From positions 1-40,383 of the IMG/VR virus record IMGVR_UViG_3300033148_005265: a stretch of DNA of 40,383 bases; one strand, 5' to 3'. Position numbers and translations under genes: made by a program. Shown here in pieces: positions 37,256-40,383 of the stretch (positions are counted from its first letter, which is position 1; each line of letters opens with the position of its first letter). A model generated the notes under the pieces. That model did not search any database, had not been told where the DNA came from, and worked only from the letters and a program-made list of their open reading frames with translations. Source of the stretch: a virus.

Positions 37256-38014
37256 ATGGCTATAGACACTCGGTATTTCCATGACTTAGGTGTTGTATTC
37301 CGTAATGTTGTTGACGCGGCAACCGATGTTGGGAGGGCCACCCTCTCACTTTCCCCTACTGGAGATCTGCAACTAGTAAATGGTAAAGATAAGCTTTCGA
37401 CTCAACTTGCTAGAGCTATACTGAACGAGCGTGTACACATACCCCTCAATGAAGTTGGAGTAACTGATCGTCAAATCAAAACACTTATATTGATTATCCT
37501 TAGAAATTACAAAAAGATACAGGTTGCATCAGTTAATTCTGTGGATCCGGTATTTATTGGGTTTAATATATACAGAAAAGGTGGTCCCGTAAGTTTTATT
37601 GGTGATACGTCGGATACTTTTGTAAAAGTGTCTAAAGATCCAGTCACACATATATTTACAGACACCGGTCTTCAAAATGGGTTTTCGTATGAATATTCCA
37701 TTTCTAGAACGTTTAGGGGTGGCGTTGAGGGTCCCCCACTTGAACAAATGATTATTGCACCATCCCAGTTTTTAACAAAGCAAAAGACTGTTATTGGTAC
37801 GTGGGTTACCGGTGAGCCGGGAGATGGGGCAATCTCGTTGTATGTTGATACAAATCGTCGCTATTTTAAGGCAGAGCTATTATCGAATATTAAAGCTATT
37901 CGTGTGATGCAAAGTACCAGTGAGCCGAGAAGGTTAATTGTTGAGGTTGAAATCGTCACTATCCTTGGAACACTACTAAGCTTTTCAATCGGAAGACAAA
38001 TTAACATTACGTGA
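37256..38014 (+). CDS. gp25-like baseplate wedge protein with FN3-like domain
   Basis: This 252-aa protein lies directly before the gpJ-like gene, the usual place of gpW/gp25. Residues ~28-90 (LSLSPTGDLQLVNGKDKLSTQLARAILNERVHIPLNEVGVTD) resemble the gp25/W pattern, in which GDL, a run of helix and a short loop precede the conserved core. Residues ~97-170 (FIGFNIYRKGG ... FTDTGLQNGFSYEYSISRTFRGGVEGPPLE) read like a fibronectin type III domain. A C-terminal beta part follows. Standard gp25 proteins are ~110-135 aa, so this one is roughly doubled, probably by the FN3-like part. Baseplate location is likely and the exact homology is tentative. Confidence 0.5.
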   Translation: MAIDTRYFHDLGVVFRNVVDAATDVGRATLSLSPTGDLQLVNGKDKLSTQLARAILNERVHIPLNEVGVTDRQIKTLILIILRNYKKIQVASVNSVDPVFIGFNIYRKGGPVSFIGDTSDTFVKVSKDPVTHIFTDTGLQNGFSYEYSISRTFRGGVEGPPLEQMIIAPSQFLTKQKTVIGTWVTGEPGDGAISLYVDTNRRYFKAELLSNIKAIRVMQSTSEPRRLIVEVEIVTILGTLLSFSIGRQINIT

Positions 38015-38021
38015 GGGTATT

Positions 38022-39437
38022 GTGGTAACATTCAAATCTAAAGAAACTGTACTTGGTGAGCTTCGTAGTTTTTTGAAGCAATATAACCGCAGCTTAGACA
38101 CGGGTGATAATAGCTTAACTAAGGATTTTATTCTTACCCCGCAAGCAATCGGTGGTTCAATTGTATTTGAGCAAATTGAAACTGTTAATGATTCGTTCAT
38201 CTTGTCTCAGCAAACCAGCGATCAGCTAAATATTGAAGGGGGAGATTATGAGCTAGAGCGATCTGCTGGGCAGGTCGCAGTTGTAAACGTCGTTTTCTTT
38301 ACAGATACGTTACCAACAGCAGATATCCTAATTCCAGCAGGTACGCAAGTGCAGACTGCTGGTACTACGTTCGTTTCCCCCGTTGATTTTCAGACAGTGA
38401 GTGAGTACTCAGTTAACTTAGCATCTGTATCACTGTTTTTTTCGTACGATCGTAATCGTTATGAATTCCCCGTAGCATGTAAGGCAACTGCTGTTGGGAC
38501 AAACGGAAACGTAGGATCTAACATTGTTTCTGTGTTGATTGACACGGTTAGTCAAATAACTGGGGTTGCAAACTTATCTGCAAGTAGTGGTGGTGCTGAC
38601 GCAGAATCAGATTCTGATTTTCGTCAGCGTATCCAGCGAAAGAAGACGGGTCGTGACCTTAATACCAGAAATGGGGCAAGCGCGTATGTTACTTCGCAAA
38701 GCTTTGTAGATGCGTACGCTGTGCGCGTAGAAGATGCAGACTCTGAGCGCCCAACTGGGATAGACGTTTTTGTAATTGATAGCTATTTGGAGGCAGTTGT
38801 AGAGACATTTACATATTTCCCTGGAATCCCCAGGTATTACTTTACAAATTTACCTGTGGCAGCAGTGACTAGTGTAATCGACGGGGTAGGTGGTGTAGTC
38901 TCTCCCGCATCTTACGATGTTACGTTAGATACCACAACAATTTTGCGTAGAAGCTCCCGCGCACAGGAATATATTTCGATTAGAAATAGTGCGTCACTCA
39001 TTTCTGGATCTGCGTTTACGGTTTCATATACACACCGCGCTGATATTTCACAATTACAGGATTCGTTTTCCTTAAATTCGAATGATGTACTTACTGCAGA
39101 TATACTTGTAAAACGTGCATACCCGCTTGCACTTAGCATTAACGCAACGCTTACATTGAAAACCAACGCAGATGGCCCTACGACCCGTAATCGTGTTAGA
39201 AACGCGCTAGTACAGTTTTTAGCCACATATCGACTTGGTGCAAATATTCAAAAGAGTGATTTGATCGTAGTGATGCAGGAGGGGTACGGGGATTTCGCGA
39301 TAGATTCGGTAGATGCAGTTATTGTGAACTCGTATTTTCTAACGGATGAATTTGGGAATATATCATTACCTGTAGATGAAGTAATCACTGTACAAAATAA
39401 GCAATACGCTACGTCAGGCACGTACACGATTTTATAA
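38022..39437 (+). CDS. Baseplate J-like protein (gp6 / gpJ family)
   Basis: This 471-aa protein has the baseplate J pattern: PAGTQVQTAGTTFVSPVDFQT, then the conserved VACKATAVGTNGNVGSNIVSVLI section and GGADAESDSDFRQRIQRKK, which is the most typical stretch of the family. The C-terminal half contains the repeated ALSINATLTLKTNADGPTTRNRVRNALVQFL arm. Proteins of this family form the wedge ring of contractile baseplates. It starts with GTG at 38022 after GTGAGGG. It follows the gp25-like gene as expected. One cysteine only, consistent with cytoplasmic assembly. Confidence 0.9.
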   Translation: MVTFKSKETVLGELRSFLKQYNRSLDTGDNSLTKDFILTPQAIGGSIVFEQIETVNDSFILSQQTSDQLNIEGGDYELERSAGQVAVVNVVFFTDTLPTADILIPAGTQVQTAGTTFVSPVDFQTVSEYSVNLASVSLFFSYDRNRYEFPVACKATAVGTNGNVGSNIVSVLIDTVSQITGVANLSASSGGADAESDSDFRQRIQRKKTGRDLNTRNGASAYVTSQSFVDAYAVRVEDADSERPTGIDVFVIDSYLEAVVETFTYFPGIPRYYFTNLPVAAVTSVIDGVGGVVSPASYDVTLDTTTILRRSSRAQEYISIRNSASLISGSAFTVSYTHRADISQLQDSFSLNSNDVLTADILVKRAYPLALSINATLTLKTNADGPTTRNRVRNALVQFLATYRLGANIQKSDLIVVMQEGYGDFAIDSVDAVIVNSYFLTDEFGNISLPVDEVITVQNKQYATSGTYTIL

Positions 39438-39447
39438 CGAGGACGAA

Positions 39448-40383
39448 ATGAAAAAACTGTTACTTATTCTAGTTTGTTTGCTAATTCCAGCGTACGCGCT
39501 CGCAGATGCTTGTGTGTCAGATAATACTGGTGATTGGGATGCTCCTGCTACTTGGGCTGCTTGCGGTGGTGGATTTCCTGAGGCAGCAGATACTGCTGAA
39601 ATTTTAGTTGGCCACACAGTTACTGTCAAAGGTACTGAAGCGGTTGGTGCATCGCCAGCCAGTATAGTAACATACAATTTAGACATTACTGGAACACTGA
39701 TATTTGAAAATGCCGCTGCTGATTCTATCTTAAATGTGTACAGTTCAATCCGAGTAAATAGTGGGGGGAAAATTCAAATAGGTACGTCTGGTAGTCCAAT
39801 GAATTGTGCCGGGTCTGCTCGACTATATATGCGAACCCACGCGGCTGCTCAGAAATACAAAATTTTCCTGGATGCTGGATCAATCGAAGCACATGGTTGC
39901 TCGACCTACCATGGAACAGACGCCACGCTAACTAGAGCTAGGATCGTATCATGCGCTCCGGATTGCACCGCTGGCGCTGTGACTGTTACGCTGGATCGTA
40001 CTCATGGCTGGGCCGCTTCTACTGCTTGGGCTGGCGATGGAATTATTTTCGGTATTGGTGGTAACGAAATTACTTTGCCAGCCGTAGGTGATGACCCTGA
40101 GATAATTACGACTTGGACAACGCCGGGTGCTACGACCATCGGAGTCACGTTCACCGAGGATCACATGGCCGGTGACATTGTTGAAATTGTTCGGCGTAAC
40201 GTGTTGATTGATTCTGATAGTCCAACTTATCATCCGGCGCTTTATACAAATTGGAATTCTATTAACGATCCTTATTCGATGAGATACGTTATGGTCAATG
40301 AGTTTGGGGATTCGTATACTATACCTGCGATATCCATGGATGACGTGGCGCAAACTCTCGGAACGATGGATTACGTTGCAGTC
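39448..40383 (+). CDS. Exported Cys-rich G8-like / beta-helix protein, copy 2 (3' end cut by window edge)
   Basis: The frame is open from ATG 39448 to the last base (312 codons) and continues beyond the window. GAGG lies five bases before the ATG. The N-terminus MKKLLLILVCLLIPAYALA is a signal peptide with probable cleavage after A19. What follows is closely related to the protein at 13156: ACVSDNTGDWDAPATW, GGGFPEAADTAEIL, SILNVY, GCSTYHGTD, ARIVSCAPDCTAGAV and HGWAASTAWAGDG all have direct counterparts. By eye identity is well over half across the aligned ~310 residues. The copy sits directly after the gpJ-like gene, a place often used for tail fibre or receptor-binding genes, which hints that this family reaches the particle or its target surface. 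Confidence 0.8.
   Translation, partial: MKKLLLILVCLLIPAYALADACVSDNTGDWDAPATWAACGGGFPEAADTAEILVGHTVTVKGTEAVGASPASIVTYNLDITGTLIFENAAADSILNVYSSIRVNSGGKIQIGTSGSPMNCAGSARLYMRTHAAAQKYKIFLDAGSIEAHGCSTYHGTDATLTRARIVSCAPDCTAGAVTVTLDRTHGWAASTAWAGDGIIFGIGGNEITLPAVGDDPEIITTWTTPGATTIGVTFTEDHMAGDIVEIVRRNVLIDSDSPTYHPALYTNWNSINDPYSMRYVMVNEFGDSYTIPAISMDDVAQTLGTMDYVAV

Noticed and set aside
1-40383. tRNA genes, CRISPR arrays, insertion sequences, integrase or attachment sites
   Set aside because: No cloverleaf-like sequence, regular spaced repeat array, transposase or recombinase frame was recognised when reading through; a tRNAscan run would be needed to exclude an odd tRNA.

Overview
This window is most likely part of a large contractile-tailed (myovirus-type) bacteriophage or prophage-like genome from a Gram-negative host. 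The myovirus assignment rests on a near-complete head-to-tail morphogenesis series on the + strand. In order, it runs: portal C-terminus, prohead protease, scaffold-like protein, major capsid protein, neck-type proteins, tail sheath, tail tube, frameshifted chaperone pair, tape measure, hub, spike, gp25-like and gpJ-like baseplate proteins. The Gram-negative host is inferred from the T7-lysozyme-type amidase and from Sec signal peptides with short n-regions and AxA cleavage sites. No host gene, integrase, tRNA or CRISPR array was seen.

Layout. 1-3269: the portal gene, cut by the left edge, then a tightly overlapping group of T7-type amidase, membrane protein with an HEXXH motif, Cys-rich PD-(D/E)XK nuclease and a 59-aa zinc-ribbon protein. 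3337-8031: head module (protease, Pro/Gly-rich scaffold-like protein, probable decoration protein, major capsid protein), closed by a strong hairpin. 8121-11682: a small basic Lys/Arg/Ala-rich protein between two hairpin terminators, two unrecognised proteins, a DUF5659-like protein, a probable neck protein and a small virion protein.

11693-23853: the most unusual part. Seven consecutive + strand genes encode proteins with N-terminal signal peptides or signal anchors. They are rich in cysteine and built from G8-like, beta-helix, carbohydrate-binding-like and LamG-like domains. A second copy of the G8/beta-helix protein starts at 39448 and runs off the right edge. Export is unexpected for parts of a virion assembled in the cytoplasm, so this block may be an exported phage accessory system or a set of adhesion proteins that reach the particle by another route.

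23903-39437: tail module. Two small proteins and two neck/tail-completion proteins precede the sheath, the tube, a pair of tail-assembly chaperone genes joined by a clear -1 slippery run, the 770-aa tape measure, and the baseplate genes (tube-initiator-like, hub, spike with an HxH motif, small protein, gp25-like protein with an FN3-like part, gpJ-like protein). This series is interrupted by the only minus-strand gene, a DHH/DHHA1 phosphoesterase, whose divergent upstream region carries a 14-bp perfect palindrome.

All functional names come from reading motifs and gene order by eye. No database search was run.
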